Shown here: positions 1 through 11,690 of the stretch, one piece after another
Layout: each line of letters starts with the position of its first letter
How positions within the stretch are numbered: position 1 is the stretch's first letter
DNA from: Alisma plantago-aquatica
Lineage: Eukaryota; Streptophyta; Magnoliopsida; Alismatales; Alismataceae
Reading direction: 5' to 3'
Length of the DNA stretch: 64,000 nucleotides
Assembly (NCBI GenBank): GCA_963693085.1
Contig: OY856410.1
Location: 565,041,906 to 565,105,905 of the forward strand
Position numbers and translations under genes: made by a program
The notes under the pieces: model-generated
Seen by the model: the letters and a program-made list of their open reading frames with translations, nothing else
Databases searched by the model: none
Told to the model about the DNA's origin: nothing

Positions 1-1171
1 AACTGTCATTTTTTGTGGACCTTGTTGACTTTTCCTTGGCTGCTGAGTCACCTCCTCATCTTTCATATGGCAATAAGGTCTTGTATGCCCCACTTTCCCA
101 CACTTGTAACATGTTCTGGTGTCCTGATATGGTCGAAACGGCCCTGTCACTGAAACTGATGAGGTACTACGGGGTCCTATTGGTGGAAAACTATGACCTC
201 TACCCTGACTCAAAGTCCACTGTGATGGTGCATGTGATCTTGGTTCACTGAAGGTTGACCTTGGTTGTGACGGCGGTGGGAAAAACCTTGGCTTCTTAAA
301 GACTCAAGATGATTTCCCTTCAAACTGCATAGGTCCTTCTTAGCATTACCTTCATGCTTCTCTATGGCAGACCTCTCAATACTCCTGACAGATTCCACAA
401 AGGTGGAAAACCTTTCCTTGTTCTCCAAGGCTGATGTTGTAGTAATCAACTTCGTACTCAGACCCTTCTCCTTTCCTTGTCTGTTGCTGCCATGTGCGGG
501 AAGAACCTCAAAAGTTCCATAAACTTTGATTCATACTCATTAATAGTCATATCTCCCTGACGAATCTTCTCGAACTGAGATATTTTCTCATCTCGGTAGG
601 TCTCTGGAAAATATCGACTAACAAATTCCCTCTGAAACTCCTCCCATCCTATCACAACTCCTGGCCTTTTCTCCTCTTCTATGGCCCACCAGCGGCCAGC
701 ACTACCCTTCAACAAGTATACTACATGCTTAACTTTGTCTTCTTCAACTATGTTTAGGATTTTGAATGCCTTTTCCAGCCCAGTCAACCACATGTCAGCG
801 TCTGCTGGATCAGAAGTACCTACATATTCAATTTCCCCAACACGTCTAAGACGTTCAAATGTCTTCCCGACACCTTGGGACTCCACATTACAGGTGGCTA
901 CCCTAGCTTGAGGTGTTGGCGCTCTGTCAGCAATATGTGTAATTGTGGCCATCATCTGTCTAAACATAGACTGAAACTCAAGATTGACCATCATTGTCGG
1001 GTTTTGATGAGGCATTGCGGGCTGATCTAGCCCTACTTCTGGCACTCTCTCATCGCGTTCCTGCCTCCCTGCACCTCCTCCTAGTGCAACATAGCTACTC
1101 TCAATGTGTTCTTCATGTCCTCCAGACATATCTCTATAAGCATAAACTATGATCAGATATGTTGGATACAT
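1..1171 (-). pseudogene. Ty3/Gypsy gag remnant (capsid and zinc knuckle)
   Basis: This is a broken gag gene read right to left. The first 237 codons (1171 down to 458) hold a retrotransposon gag domain: a DPADADMWL block, WEEFQREFVSRYFPE, and a QGDMTINEYESKFMELLRFFPH block, as in chromovirus-type Gypsy capsids. A frameshift near 460-475 moves the reading to another frame (449 down to 210), where GLSTKL and the following linker continue. Further down, at 70-111, a CCHC zinc knuckle is visible as CYKCGKVGHTRPYC (C-x2-C-x4-H-x4-C). At least one more break lies between 210 and 111. The start is the first Met after the primer site at 1225-1236. Gag packages element RNA into cytoplasmic particles. 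Pol should follow beyond base 1, outside the window. The family assignment is secure; calling it Tekay-like is inference. Confidence 0.88.
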
Positions 1172-1224
1172 AAGAACATACTCAAACCTAAGTCCTATGT
1201 CCTTGTAGACTCAGTAAACCTCGA

Positions 1225-1236
1225 GCTATGATACCA
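1225..1236 (-). promoter_or_regulatory. Gypsy primer-binding site (initiator Met tRNA)
   Basis: The minus strand reads TGGTATCATAGC, one base away from the standard TGGTATCAGAGC primer site complementary to initiator-Met tRNA. It sits between LTR-A and gag, as expected for a minus-strand element. The following bases, including GAGTCTACAAGGACA, match those after the primer site of element C at 52088. Confidence 0.8.
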
Positions 1237-1680
1237 ACTTAATAGTGACACCTCATCATGCTAAATGAGATTACTCAAAACACAAAACACAATCAACTAC
1301 TAATTAATCACATAGTCAAAAATGTGAATTAATTAAAATCGATTCCAACAATATAAAAAAACTCTAGAACATTTACAAAAGGTCCATCAGTTCATTCTCA
1401 TATACTATAACAAGTACTTACATATGGGTCCAAAGACGTCAGTCACATCCTACATACAAAAGATATTTCACATGTACATGCCATATATTTACAAACATTG
1501 GCAAACGACTAAAATCTCATGTCGATACAAGTATCTCATCTAGAAAACACATCCCATACCAGGACCTGAGAGTACAGGGATGACATTAGGACTATACTAC
1601 TAACATCTACAACTAACCAACCTTCTATATCTATTGATCACTAGGTTGGTTCTCTTCCACAGTGCAACCTTGACCTCGTT

Positions 1681-1757
1681 GCATGCGACCACCTAAAAAA
1701 AATTGTGGTGACCCACGGGTGAGACCCAGTCCCAGCGAGAGATATAACTCTCTCCAA
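1681..1757 (-). other. Conserved Gypsy LTR block (copy A)
   Basis: On the minus strand it reads GGAGAGAGTTATATCTCTC, then a CTGGGACTGGGTCTCACCC stretch, CCACAA and TTTTTTTAGGTGG. The same block is in LTR-B and both LTRs of element C at a similar distance (about 450-540 bp) from the LTR 3' end. A second shared string, GACCTGAGAGTACAGGGATGAC (plus strand), lies just outside it near 1564. Confidence 0.7.
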
Positions 1758-4494
1758 CATATATTGATCATAACATATTAATTAACAGTAAATTCATTGA
1801 GAAATTAGGGTACTGTATAAGCAATATGAAAAGATTGAGCAGTTTAAGCATACTGAAAAATTAAGCAAATAAGTTGTAGCATCAAGTAGAATTACCCAAT
1901 TTTCATAAGTCTGTATCATGTAAGAACTATGTAGTGTAAAGACAAGACAAGGGTTAATCAACCAATGTGATACGTATTAAATCATAGAAATTATACTACA
2001 CGACTGGTATTATATCTTTTATTATTATGTCATGGGAAGTTTGATTCGTACCACTCAAAGTCCAACTGACCACTGCGAAGTGCTATTCAGTTTCGTATAA
2101 GATCTAGAAGTGCTGGTATCCTAAGATCTCTTCCCCTCGGTCAGTACGAGTAAACTGCAGTGACATACCATTCAAACTGCCAACAGTGACATATAGTCAA
2201 CTGATAACAACTAGTACGTACTTGGTACAAGTTACAACACTAGAAAATAGGGTATACAAAACCCTCTAATCTGAGGTACAACCACAGCTGTCCTCAATCA
2301 CATCAAATGTCTTAGGCATGACGATAACCATCTTCCATAACCTGTAATTATAGATGACAAGGATATCTCCCCAACTTGCCACCCCCACATACTCAACAGT
2401 ATGCTCTCCGAGTTTCCCTTGGGAATACTCGTTTCACCATCCAGTAAGTTTTGACACTAAAGACGGCTCTACGGCACAGGGCTCGACATGATTAAGGTTA
2501 CACTTGATTAATTACTGCCAATTGAATGCATTAAGGCTTTATCATACAAATGGACATTCAAAACCTAATTATTTTCTAACAAAAGTATATGTATAATAAC
2601 TTCAAAGGATATAAAACATTTGAGATATAAATCATAATCACATTACCACATCCTATCATTCATTGCAAATTAATGGACCACATTTATCATCATACTATTA
2701 CAAGATACCAATATCTTATCAGAAGTTACAAGGTTTTAACCCTTATTGGGACATAAAGAGGATTTCACCTCAATCATTGCTTCAAACATGCCCAAAGATC
2801 GTTAATACCACCACATTATTCATAGTAAGGATATCATCATCATTCCATGCCTTAAACCCGGCTCAAAAGATCATCAACAAATATGTGCCCATAGATATTA
2901 GTATTATGGCAAGGTACTATGATATTCAAATACCACTACCCTATGGTTTAGACACAAGAAGAGTGTAATACATTGTCACATTAATCATGTAAGAGGGCTG
3001 ATTGTAACCAATCATCATCAATTAATTACATTAAGGCAAGGTATAGCAAACTATATCACATTGAAGTTATACACCCACTTATGATGGTCATTTATCAAAT
3101 ATAACTATAGGAGAGAAAAGGTATAACAATAATTTAATGACATTGAACCATCAAATTATCATCACTAGGACACACCCATAATATAATGGGGTTCATTCTA
3201 ATCTATTGGATGTTGAAGCATCCAATATCATTTATTGGGTCGATTTTATTGTTCAAAGTTATTAATTGAAGTATAGGTCTAACTATTAGATCAATTGAAC
3301 TAATGAACCATTGGTTTAAGGTTTGGTAGAATCTACAATTATCTCCTTAACTCACCATATGTGGTGATTACATGATCCACTATTAGTTGTGATAATTAAG
3401 TCACCATCGATTGTTAGATCAACACTATATTCATTTAACACAATCAGATATTAAGCTAATGTCATCATTGATTGATAACATCAGTAGAGATCAAACCATT
3501 GCTCATTGAGATTCCCAGAGAGCCTAACACTGACCTAAGGTTTGATTATCAGTTCACATTATCTTTCATAACCCTTAGTTACCACCTTCGGTTGTCATGA
3601 AGACTACACCATTGAATCATGTATTTAGAAGAGAAAATAACCTAAAAACCCTAATATGGACCATCGGTTGATAGGTGCTTAGAACCATAGGTGGTGATAC
3701 CAACCTGAACTAAGTCATATGATTCCTTAGCAAGAATTTGTACATGATTATAGGTTCATGTAGAACTAGAAACAAAATAAGGAACACCATAAAAATTAAA
3801 ATTCCAAACAAACTTAGCTTCTTAATGCTTAAATCACCATTTTTAAGCAAGAACATGAGCTAACAAACTTATAGTAACCAATATAAGCAAAGAGGGTTAT
3901 AAAACTCACCTCTACTGTGAGGAACAGTCTTCTAGAAAAAAGAAACTCGATCGAAGAAGATAGAAAACCAAAGAGGAAGCTCTGAATTCGGCCAAGTAGG
4001 CACTCTTCTTCACAAGGAATCAAAACCATAGAAGAAGAAGCAACAAAGTCAGATATTGAGCTCTAAAGAAACTTTTACCATTGCACATCAGAGTTACGAC
4101 CTGGAGGAAGGTCTAAGGAAGGATAAGATCAAGAAAAATGGAGAATGAAGGAATAAAATAACTTACCTTGGTCAAAAACCCTAGAAGATGACCTTATAAA
4201 ACCAAGGTAGGGCTAGATGGAGCTCTAGGAGACTTTCTTTTCCAAAAAGAGGTTGTCTTCTACCTTAGACCACTTTGTTATGCAACAAAATAGAGAAAGG
4301 TCCGTCCTGTAAGCTATAGGAAAGAGGGAGTGAGAAATGACTTCGAATTGGGGATAGGAAGGGGTATATATAGCATCATGGATAAGGCAGGGGTCAAGCA
4401 TGAGGTGCCCATGAGCTTTCCATGTGTACATAGCCTAGAGCTTCTATGCCCATGTAACACCTCCCTCACTTGCCACCTACACTTACTCTCCTTT

Positions 4495-4592
4495 ATCCAT
4501 ACCCTTATCCTTATCTTTATCCTTATCCTTGTCCTTATCTTTGACCCTTATCCTTATCCTTATCTTTACCATTACTCTTATCCTTATCCATA
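4495..4592. repeat. Hexanucleotide-type (CTTATC)n microsatellite
   Basis: Imperfect run of CTTATC, CTTATCTTTATC and related units inside LTR-A. A shorter run of the same motif (CCTTATCCTTATTCTTATCC) appears near 56833, just outside element C. Confidence 0.75.
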
Positions 4593-4914
4593 AAGGGAAA
4601 CACCCCTAAAATGTCTTTGAAGAGGGATACCTCCGTACCAAGAACAACTAGGAGCCCCGTATCCCAAAAAAATTTGAGAATGATAAGTAAAACTATAAAG
4701 ATCGTAATTCTTGTGAAAACATACAAAGAAAACCTTCCAATTGGGTAAATTGCAGGAAAGTCCAAAATGTACATAAAATTGCATAACTTGCTCATGCAAT
4801 GTCCAAATTGGACCAAATTTGAAACTTAAGCTTGTCTTATTATTTCAAGACATATAAAAAGGTTAGATTAGGGTTCTAAGCATTCAATTATGGTAATTAA
4901 ACTCATTCCACACA

Positions 4915-5621
4915 TTAAGCAAGTTCATGGGTCTTACACCTCGTTTTGGACAATCTTTCAAATCCACAGTCCTTTTGAAATAATACACAATCATTCGCGC
5001 ATGCGTGTATCTTCTTGGCCTCCACTCCCTTTGGGCACAACAATTTATTTAACTGGTATGTTGAGATTGGCAGCTCATTTCCTTCAGGAAGAATTTCTTT
5101 CAATAAAGACAACAATGATGCGAAGCTTTTGTCGCTCCATCTATTGTTAGCTTTGAGCTTATACAATCTCAAAATAGTGCTAAGCTTTGTAAAATTAGTA
5201 CAACATGTGTATAATGGTATCTCAGCATCATGCATAATGTTTCAAAATATGGGAGGTGGATCAGTGTGCTCTACCCTACAACTATACAACATCTCATCAA
5301 CGATGTCTACTGGAACTGGCTCGTTCACATCTACATAATCGGAGGAAATTTTTCTTCCACACAAGCACTGCTATCGACATCCACTAATTTTAGGTTTGAA
5401 ATCTCTCGATGCTAGTGCCATTCTATATAGCCTTGTACAATCTCATTGCACATGACATGACTTTTGATTTCGTCACCAGTGCTGACTTTCTAGTTGTTAC
5501 CTCAATGCCTACATGGAAAGTAGAACCTATCTCCAGGTTGTTTCCTATGTTCCTCAACAAATCTAATAAACTAATCAAGACCAGAAATAAACTCTAGAGT
5601 GCAGTGGTTTGGAATGGACAT
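4915..5621 (-). pseudogene. CACTA-2 tnp2 transposase 5' fragment
   Basis: The minus strand from the start codon at 5621 down to about 4915 is the N-terminal part of a CACTA Tnp2 transposase, nearly collinear with CACTA-1 tnp2 at 34462-33755. Shared blocks include MSI..., EFISGLDQ, and LYKLKANNRWSDKSF...LLKEILPEGNELPIS. The best open part is 5235-4915. It is dead: the codon after GLD is TAG where CACTA-1 has CAG, and later frames shift. The right side continues into the promoter hairpin. The left side stops at the LTR-A junction, where homology fades around the Cys-rich DCPK motif. The rest of tnp2 is absent from the window. Confidence 0.88.
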
Positions 5622-5724
5622 CCATGATCTATCAATTCTATAATCAAAGAGAAAACAAGTATATATTAGGGTTGATGGTGTTATATATGATAAATGTGTA
5701 CCACCTATCCTATTCTTGATCACC

Positions 5725-5935
5725 TAATCTCACTCGTAAGTGTATAATGTGTATTCAATTTTCAAGAAATTTTGGCAGCATTTCCCCACAGTTCTCCAAG
5801 TACACCGATGTACATGGGCAAATGCCCACCGGCATATGTACTTAGGGAACAAACGGGGAAGTGCTGACGAAACATCATGAAAAATCAATACACATTATAC
5901 ACTTACATCCTAAGTGAGATTAGGTGTTCAAGAAC
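5725..5935. repeat. Decayed inverted repeat upstream of CACTA-2 tnp2
   Basis: Copy of the CACTA-1 hairpin at 34589-34783. The left arm contains GTGTATAATGTGTATTCAATT...GGCAGCATTTCCCC and the right arm contains GGGGAAGTGCTGACG...AATACACATTATACAC. The loop is longer than in CACTA-1 (about 40 bases, including GGGCAAATGCCCACCGGC). Its distance to the tnp2 start is similar in both copies. Confidence 0.8.
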
Positions 5936-6517
5936 AGTCCCAAACCAGAGACTATCCAAGATTTACTCCTAATGAGTAATTCTCAGATGGGTTCCTAGGC
6001 CAACAAAATACATGTATATATGTTGTCATTCATATACCTACAATCATAGTATCATCGTTCATATCCAAGGTTTTGTGTAACATCATTTAATTCAATTCAT
6101 TATTGTGGCATACAACTCATAAAAACATAATTAACTATTGAGGAAGCGAATCATTTGCAGCGGATTACCAAAAATCACTAAAAATTAAAACCTTTTTACC
6201 AAGAGATCCATCAAATGAAAACTTTCTCACTTAGAACAAAAGTAACACATTTACATTCTGGATCAAAGGTACATATCATGCATCAACTGTCTTGTCAAGT
6301 TAAACACAGGCAGTATAAAAATCTCGAGGCACTGAGCTAAAATCTCGAAATCACTAACTACTCCTCCGAGGACCTGAGAGTACAGAGACGACACATAGGA
6401 CTCTATCCACATCTATACAAGACATAATAGCCAGTGTCTCCACCTGAGACTTCACTGTTGTCCCTGTTGTTGCTACTGCTATCCTTCACCTATTGAAGGA
6501 CTCCTGTCTCTTTGTCC

Positions 6518-6598
6518 GCGTCCACCTAAAAATGTGGTTCCCACGGGGGTGAGACAATTATAAAAATTGCCCCAGTGAGAGATATAACTCTCCTCCAG
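6518..6598 (-). other. Conserved Gypsy LTR block (copy B)
   Basis: Minus-strand copy of the shared block: GAGAGTTATATCTCTCACTGG, GTCTCACCCCCGTGGG, CCACATTTTTAGGTGGACG. It is about 450 bp from the LTR 3' end. The companion string GACCTGAGAGTACAGAGACGAC lies near 6371. Confidence 0.7.
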
Positions 6599-7696
6599 TA
6601 ACATTATTATTGCAACTTAAGAAGATAAATATGAATGGAAGAATCATATTTATATAGAAGCAGATATTTTAATGTCTAACATACTAGAACATTATTCTAT
6701 AACAGAAGCATTGCAGCTATAACTTGATAAAATCAACATGTCACTTATCCTTTAATGAATATGAAGAACATGTACAACATCTACTCACTACAAAATCATT
6801 ACAACTGCATTAACTCTCTTCAGGCTTATATCATGTATCTAAAGCCTGACATTATCATTGTGGAGTCATGGCCCGTAGCCATACTCTTTTCACACGGTGT
6901 TGGGATCTTAATCCCTCAATTCACCACTGGTAATTTCTCATCTTTTCACAATTTCAATACTATAATCATGTAATCATGGGTATTCAAACCCTAAGCTCAT
7001 CATCTGAACATTGTTACCACATTCTCAAGTAACTAACACCTTTAGGTCATCTGACCAAGATAGGTATGATACTTGCTACACAAGCATCCATCATGGCACT
7101 TGAGGCCCATTAACTCTCTTACTACCTCTTGCCAGACAACAAGGTATATTATGGCACACAAGGCCCAATAAACAATTTCAAATTAATAACACATCATAGC
7201 TCATACATGGCTATGTCCATCATCTCATGATACCTGCATGGTTAGCACATATGATAGCAACACATCAATTATCTATCAACACCATGCAAAAACAATGTAT
7301 TAATAATTCAAGGGTATTACCCTTAATCCTTTACCAGGATTCGGATTTCCCTCACACATCTCATGTATCATTCATCCAATTATATTGGATTTATAACACA
7401 ACAAGGTATACCAGTATTTGGGGTGTTGGATATGATATCTATCATATCTTGATGTATCACTTCCCTCAACACCATTAACTTTCTTGAGTTCATATACTTA
7501 GCTTGTATTAGGGTATAACCCATCCTAATACTTTATGCACCACTTCATCACATTCATCATGTAAAGTAGTGATCATTAGTCACTCACTTGTAATATATAG
7601 CTATTGCCAATACTATGGATTCATCCATAAGTCAGGAATTAACAAAACGACCATGTTAGGTCCTTTTCAAAACAACTCTAAGTCAAGCATAGAGTA

Positions 7697-7848
7697 CCAC
7701 GGCCGTGCAACCAAGAACGGCCATGCAAAGGGAAGCCACCACGGCCGTGCTACCTTGCACGGTCGTGCAAAGTGAAACCACCACGGCCGTGTAGCCTTGC
7801 ACGGTCGTGCTACAGAGGATCACCATGACCGTGTTACATTACCACGGT
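7697..7848. repeat. Cluster of CACGGCCGTG-type palindromes
   Basis: Seven or so copies of ACGGCCGTGC, ACGGTCGTGC or close variants, spaced about 20-25 bp, inside LTR-B. CACGGCCGTG is a perfect 10-base palindrome. The GC content is far above the surrounding LTR. Confidence 0.8.
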
Positions 7849-7856
7849 TGCCATTA

Positions 7857-8010
7857 TCTCAATTAGGGATTTCACATGCATTCAACCTCAATTAGGGTTT
7901 TACATAGAATCACCCTCAAATAGGGTTTCTCATGGAATCACCCTCAACTAGGGTTTCTCATAGAATCACCCTCAACTAGGATTTGAGTTCAATAACCCTG
8001 TCAATTAGGG
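7857..8010. repeat. Short tandem repeat with TAGGGTTT units
   Basis: About four to five units of ~28 bp, each reading like ACTAGGGTTTCTCATAGAAT plus CACCCTCA. Each unit has TAGGGTTT, the complement of the plant telo-box AAACCCTA. Further scattered copies continue to about 8560. Confidence 0.75.
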
Positions 8011-8635
8011 TTTATGTTCATGTTTAGGATTTCATGATCTCTTTACTTAAGGATCATAACCCTTAACCACCACATGAATCATATTCATGTATGAATTCAT
8101 GCTGTCAACTTCTCAACTTGATTAGGTCATATCAACCCTTCATTTGAGTACATACAACTATGATTAACATAGTGTATCAAGTCATTGATCCTATAAGCAA
8201 TTAGGGATTCATCCCTTAATTGGCACTAATCACTTAGGTACTATTAGGGTTTCAACCTTTGTAACTTCATTGATTATCATTACTAATCATCATTGGATCA
8301 ATGGATCATTCATTATCTTTATTCTCAAGAGATTCAATCTCATTGAACCTCCATTACATAAGGTATCCAATTGAATTAGGGTTTTCAATGTTGATTCCTT
8401 CAATCATTGAATTCATGGAACCAATCATCAATTGGACCTCTACTCATACTTCAATTGAGTTTAATAGGTCAACCTTCAACTGATTTGACCCTAAATTGAC
8501 CCTCAATTGGTCATCAATTAGGGTTTGATTCAATTGATTTAGGGTTTGGAATCGATGATTCAACAACACTAATCAATGTAAGATTAGTTACTTTGAAACC
8601 AATGAACCATCATCCAAATTGGGTATGACCTGACC

Positions 8636-9990
8636 CCAAACGGTCTTGAGGTCATTTGGATGACCTCCAAACGGTCTTGAGACCGTTTTCCCATGTCCAC
8701 ATCATAATCCAAGTCAACCAATTAAAGTTGGATCATTGGATTGATCACCAAATCAGCATTTGATTGCAAATTAACTTGGTACCTTTAGACCTTCAAACAC
8801 CTAACCATACTCAACCCTAGACCTCCAAACGGTCTTGGGTGACCACAAAACGGTTTTGAAACCGTTTAGATGAGATCCAAACGGTTTTGAAACCGTTTGC
8901 CTCATCCAAACCTTGGATTCTAGTGAAATTTCAACAAGGATTGGTCTATCGAGTTGATCAACAAATCAGCACTTAATTGCAATATGATTTGGTACCTTTG
9001 GACCTTCAATTGGTCAACTATACTTAACCCCAGACCTCCAAACGGTCTTGGGTGATCCCCAAACGGTCTTGAAACCGTTTGGGTGATCCCCAAACGGTTT
9101 TGAAACCGTTTGGGCCAATCAACCCAAAACATCATCTCAATTACATGCAAAATCAGCACTTAGCCGATTAGGGTTCATACCACGTCTTTGGATCTTCAAA
9201 CACATATCCATACTTGACCCTAGACCTCCAAATGGTCTTGGGTGACCCCCAAACGGTTTTGTGACCGTTTGGGTGATCCCCAAACGGTTTTGAAACCGTT
9301 TGGGCTAATCAACCTAAAATCTCAAATTAACTCATTGGAATTTCAGCATTGATTTCAATTAGGGTTTGCCCAATTGAATAGCCTTTAACTCACAATTCCT
9401 TTGGAAATAATCCATAAAATTTTGTGAGTCATTAACCAACATAATTAGGAACATTAATTTCAAACGGTCAACCCTTGTTCAACCATATCAAACGGTTTTG
9501 AAACCGTTTGCCCAAAAAGTCGAATTAATCAAGCTGAAAAATCAGCACTTGATCCAATTAGGTTTCCCTAATTGATTAGACTTCAACTCATGATTCCTTT
9601 GGAGTTAACCCATAAAATTTGGTGTTAATTAACCAACATAATTAGGAACAGTAATATCAAACTTTCAACCCTTGGTCAACTCACTCAAATGGTTTTGAAA
9701 CCGTTTGCCCAAAAAGGTCAAGTTAATCAGGTTGAAAATCAGCACTTACTTCAATTAGGTTTACCTAATTGATTAGCCTTCAACTCACGATTACTTTGGA
9801 GTTAATCCCTAAAATTTGTAGGGTTATCAACCAACATAATTATGAACAGTAATCCCAAACGTTCAACCCTTGGTCAACCATCTCAAACGGTTTTGAAACC
9901 ATTTTCTCCCAAACGTTTTGCAAACCGTTTGGTCACCAAACGGTTTGGTGAAACCGTTTGGGCCAAACTTTAAAACCGTTTGCCCAAGAT
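8636..9990. repeat. Tandem array of ~190-210 bp units with AAACGGTTT/AAACCGTTT palindromes
   Basis: About six to seven long units, each with AATCAGCACTT, a CAATTAGG stretch, a CCTTCAA stretch and one or more inverted repeats of the form AAACGGTTTTGAAACCGTTT (9-base arms, 2-base loop). Palindromes occur near 8667, 8850, 8878, 9058, 9087, 9248, 9276, 9488, 9688, 9885, 9925 and 9948. Two sub-types exist: a type with CCAAACGGTCTTGGGTGA before the palindrome (8740-9305) and a type with ACCAACATAATTA...TCAACCCTTGGTCAAC (9310-9990). Confidence 0.85.
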
Positions 9991-11376
9991 ATTTGGGGAG
10001 GTGTGTGCTTATGATGATTTCATCATCATCAAGCTCCAAACTCACGAAATCTACTGTGGTTTCCATGGAAATTGCATCAATCAACCAAAGTTAATTTTGG
10101 AAATGTAGAAATGATCATTATTTGATGGAGAATTGAATGCAATAACAAAGTTAGGGTTTCAAGTTAAAAAACCGCCTCCAATTGAGCTACAAAGCTCCAT
10201 GTCCACGGAAAAAATGGTGGATGCAACTCCTTTCACCATTCCAAGGCTCGTCCTCAAGGTTTGAGTGAAAAGGAATGGTTAGAATTGAAGAGGAGATCGA
10301 AATAGGAAGAAATCCATAATTTATTTCCGATTTCCACAATGGAATCGTGATGAACCATGGTCAAGAGCTTACCAACAGGTTGGGGCTCGTTCTCCTGATT
10401 CTCCTAAGCTCCCTTGAGCTCATCCAAAGCAAGGGAAGAAGAAAGGTCCGAAATAGCCTTTCATTTGGCTTATAAAAGGTCTTTTTATAAAAACAATTTT
10501 ATGAGAGAGAATATGCTTTATTAAAAATTCCTTTAATCCCAAAAATGGAGCCGCCTCTTCCCTCTCAACTCCATGGATACGAGGCTATCTTGTTGTCCTC
10601 TTATTCCTCTCAATTATCCACATTTTAAAGAAAATCAATTTAAGCACCTTAATGCTTATTATATTAATATCCCATATGTGAGTGGAAATTACTTTCCTTT
10701 ATAATAAGGTGAGTGGAGTTTCACCTCCTTTAGATATTTTCGTTCCTTATCTTGGCAAAAGAACGTCCATCCTTATTCAAAATCAACCAATAACATTTTG
10801 GTTGAAGGCCCTTTAATTAATTAATTCATTTTTTCCCTAAATCGAATTAGGGTTTCAATTAGGATTAAATCTTGATTATTTTAATATCAAGATTCTCTCT
10901 CCTCCAACTTAATTCAAATGAGATGACCCTCTCATTTTCTTTGCTCTACATGATGCCAAGAAACATTAAGGACCTTATTGAAGTGGTAATTTGCATATTG
11001 AACCCTAGGTTTTGGGTAAATTGCACATTACATCAAAACTAGGTTTTAATGCACAAGCATTGCTTTACAAGCTTAAACTTGGTGTCCAAGCTTGTGGAAA
11101 CCATACCACTACGTCATATTCATTCTTATGATGTCTCAACATCATAGGAACATCTTATCATGCAACATTTGCAATTTAACCCCTCAACTTGGGTAATTTG
11201 CACTTTAGTCCAAAATAAGCGAACATTGCTTCAACATTGTTCAAACAGGACCAAAATTGAAAAATAAGTTTCTCATGATCCCTAATTACTTTTCCCAAGA
11301 TAAGATTAAGAATCTACTCAACCTTATTAGGTAAAACATCTAGGGTTAACTCATAACCCAGGTTAGGGATGTTACA

Positions 11377-11690
11377 ATTATTCCATTTGGATAAGTTCAT
11401 TCATTCATCATTAACCCAAATCAATCGTAATCAACTACACAATTTTGAAGAACAATTATATATTGAAATAAGTTAAATCAATCACTAACAAGAGAGAAAG
11501 AAAGCAATAACAATTTATTAAATTCATTCATTCATCATTAACCCTAGTTATATAATCGTTATTAATCAACTACATAGTTTTGGAGAACAAATTATATATT
11601 GAACTAAGTTCATTCATTCCTCATTTAACCCTTATTAATCAATATTAATCAACCCTAATTAATCAATAATAATCTTACAGAAAACGCACT
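11377..11690. other. CACTA-2 spacer upstream of tnp2
   Basis: AT-rich, no gene seen. It contains two copies of a ~170-bp direct repeat starting CATTCATTCATCATTAACCC near 11399 and 11524, and a third weaker start near 11613. Position corresponds to CACTA-1 34880-35500. Confidence 0.5.

Larger units (their letters stand above)
1244..4890 (-). mobile_element. LTR-A: long Ty3/Gypsy LTR, minus strand
   Basis: The LTR directly upstream of the gag remnant. Its 3' end (low coordinate) is about 8 bases from the primer site and has a degenerate TGTCACT terminus. Its other end is close to the LTR 5' end: bases 4740-4890 align on the minus strand with the first ~200 bp of LTR-B and element C (AAATTTGGTCC, then a TTTGGACnnn...GCAATTTACCC block). 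The terminal TGTAACAYCCCT itself is missing, so the tip was lost at the junction with the CACTA-2 tnp2 fragment. It carries the block shared by all Gypsy LTRs here (1681-1757). The region has no supported gene of its own. Confidence 0.75.
6076..11376 (-). mobile_element. LTR-B: 5.3-kb solo-type Gypsy LTR
   Basis: On the minus strand the LTR starts TGTAACATCCCTAACCTGGG at 11376 and ends ...GATGTTACA at 6076. Its first ~200 bp align with the start of element C (TGTAACACCCCTGACCTAGG...). No primer site follows its 3' end and no internal region lies on either side; instead CACTA-2 flanks it, so it looks like a solo LTR made by LTR-LTR recombination. I could not find a clean 5-bp duplication (flanks ttttg and attat), so an edge may be altered. 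TATA-like boxes on the minus strand lie near 10471-10489. No supported gene. Confidence 0.72.

Noticed and set aside
7857..8560. Internal telomere repeat
   Set aside because: TAGGGTTT motifs lie in larger ~28-bp or dispersed units and not as TTTAGGG runs.
6071..11381. 5-bp target duplication around LTR-B
   Set aside because: Flanks TTTTG and ATTAT do not match; I did not claim a duplication.
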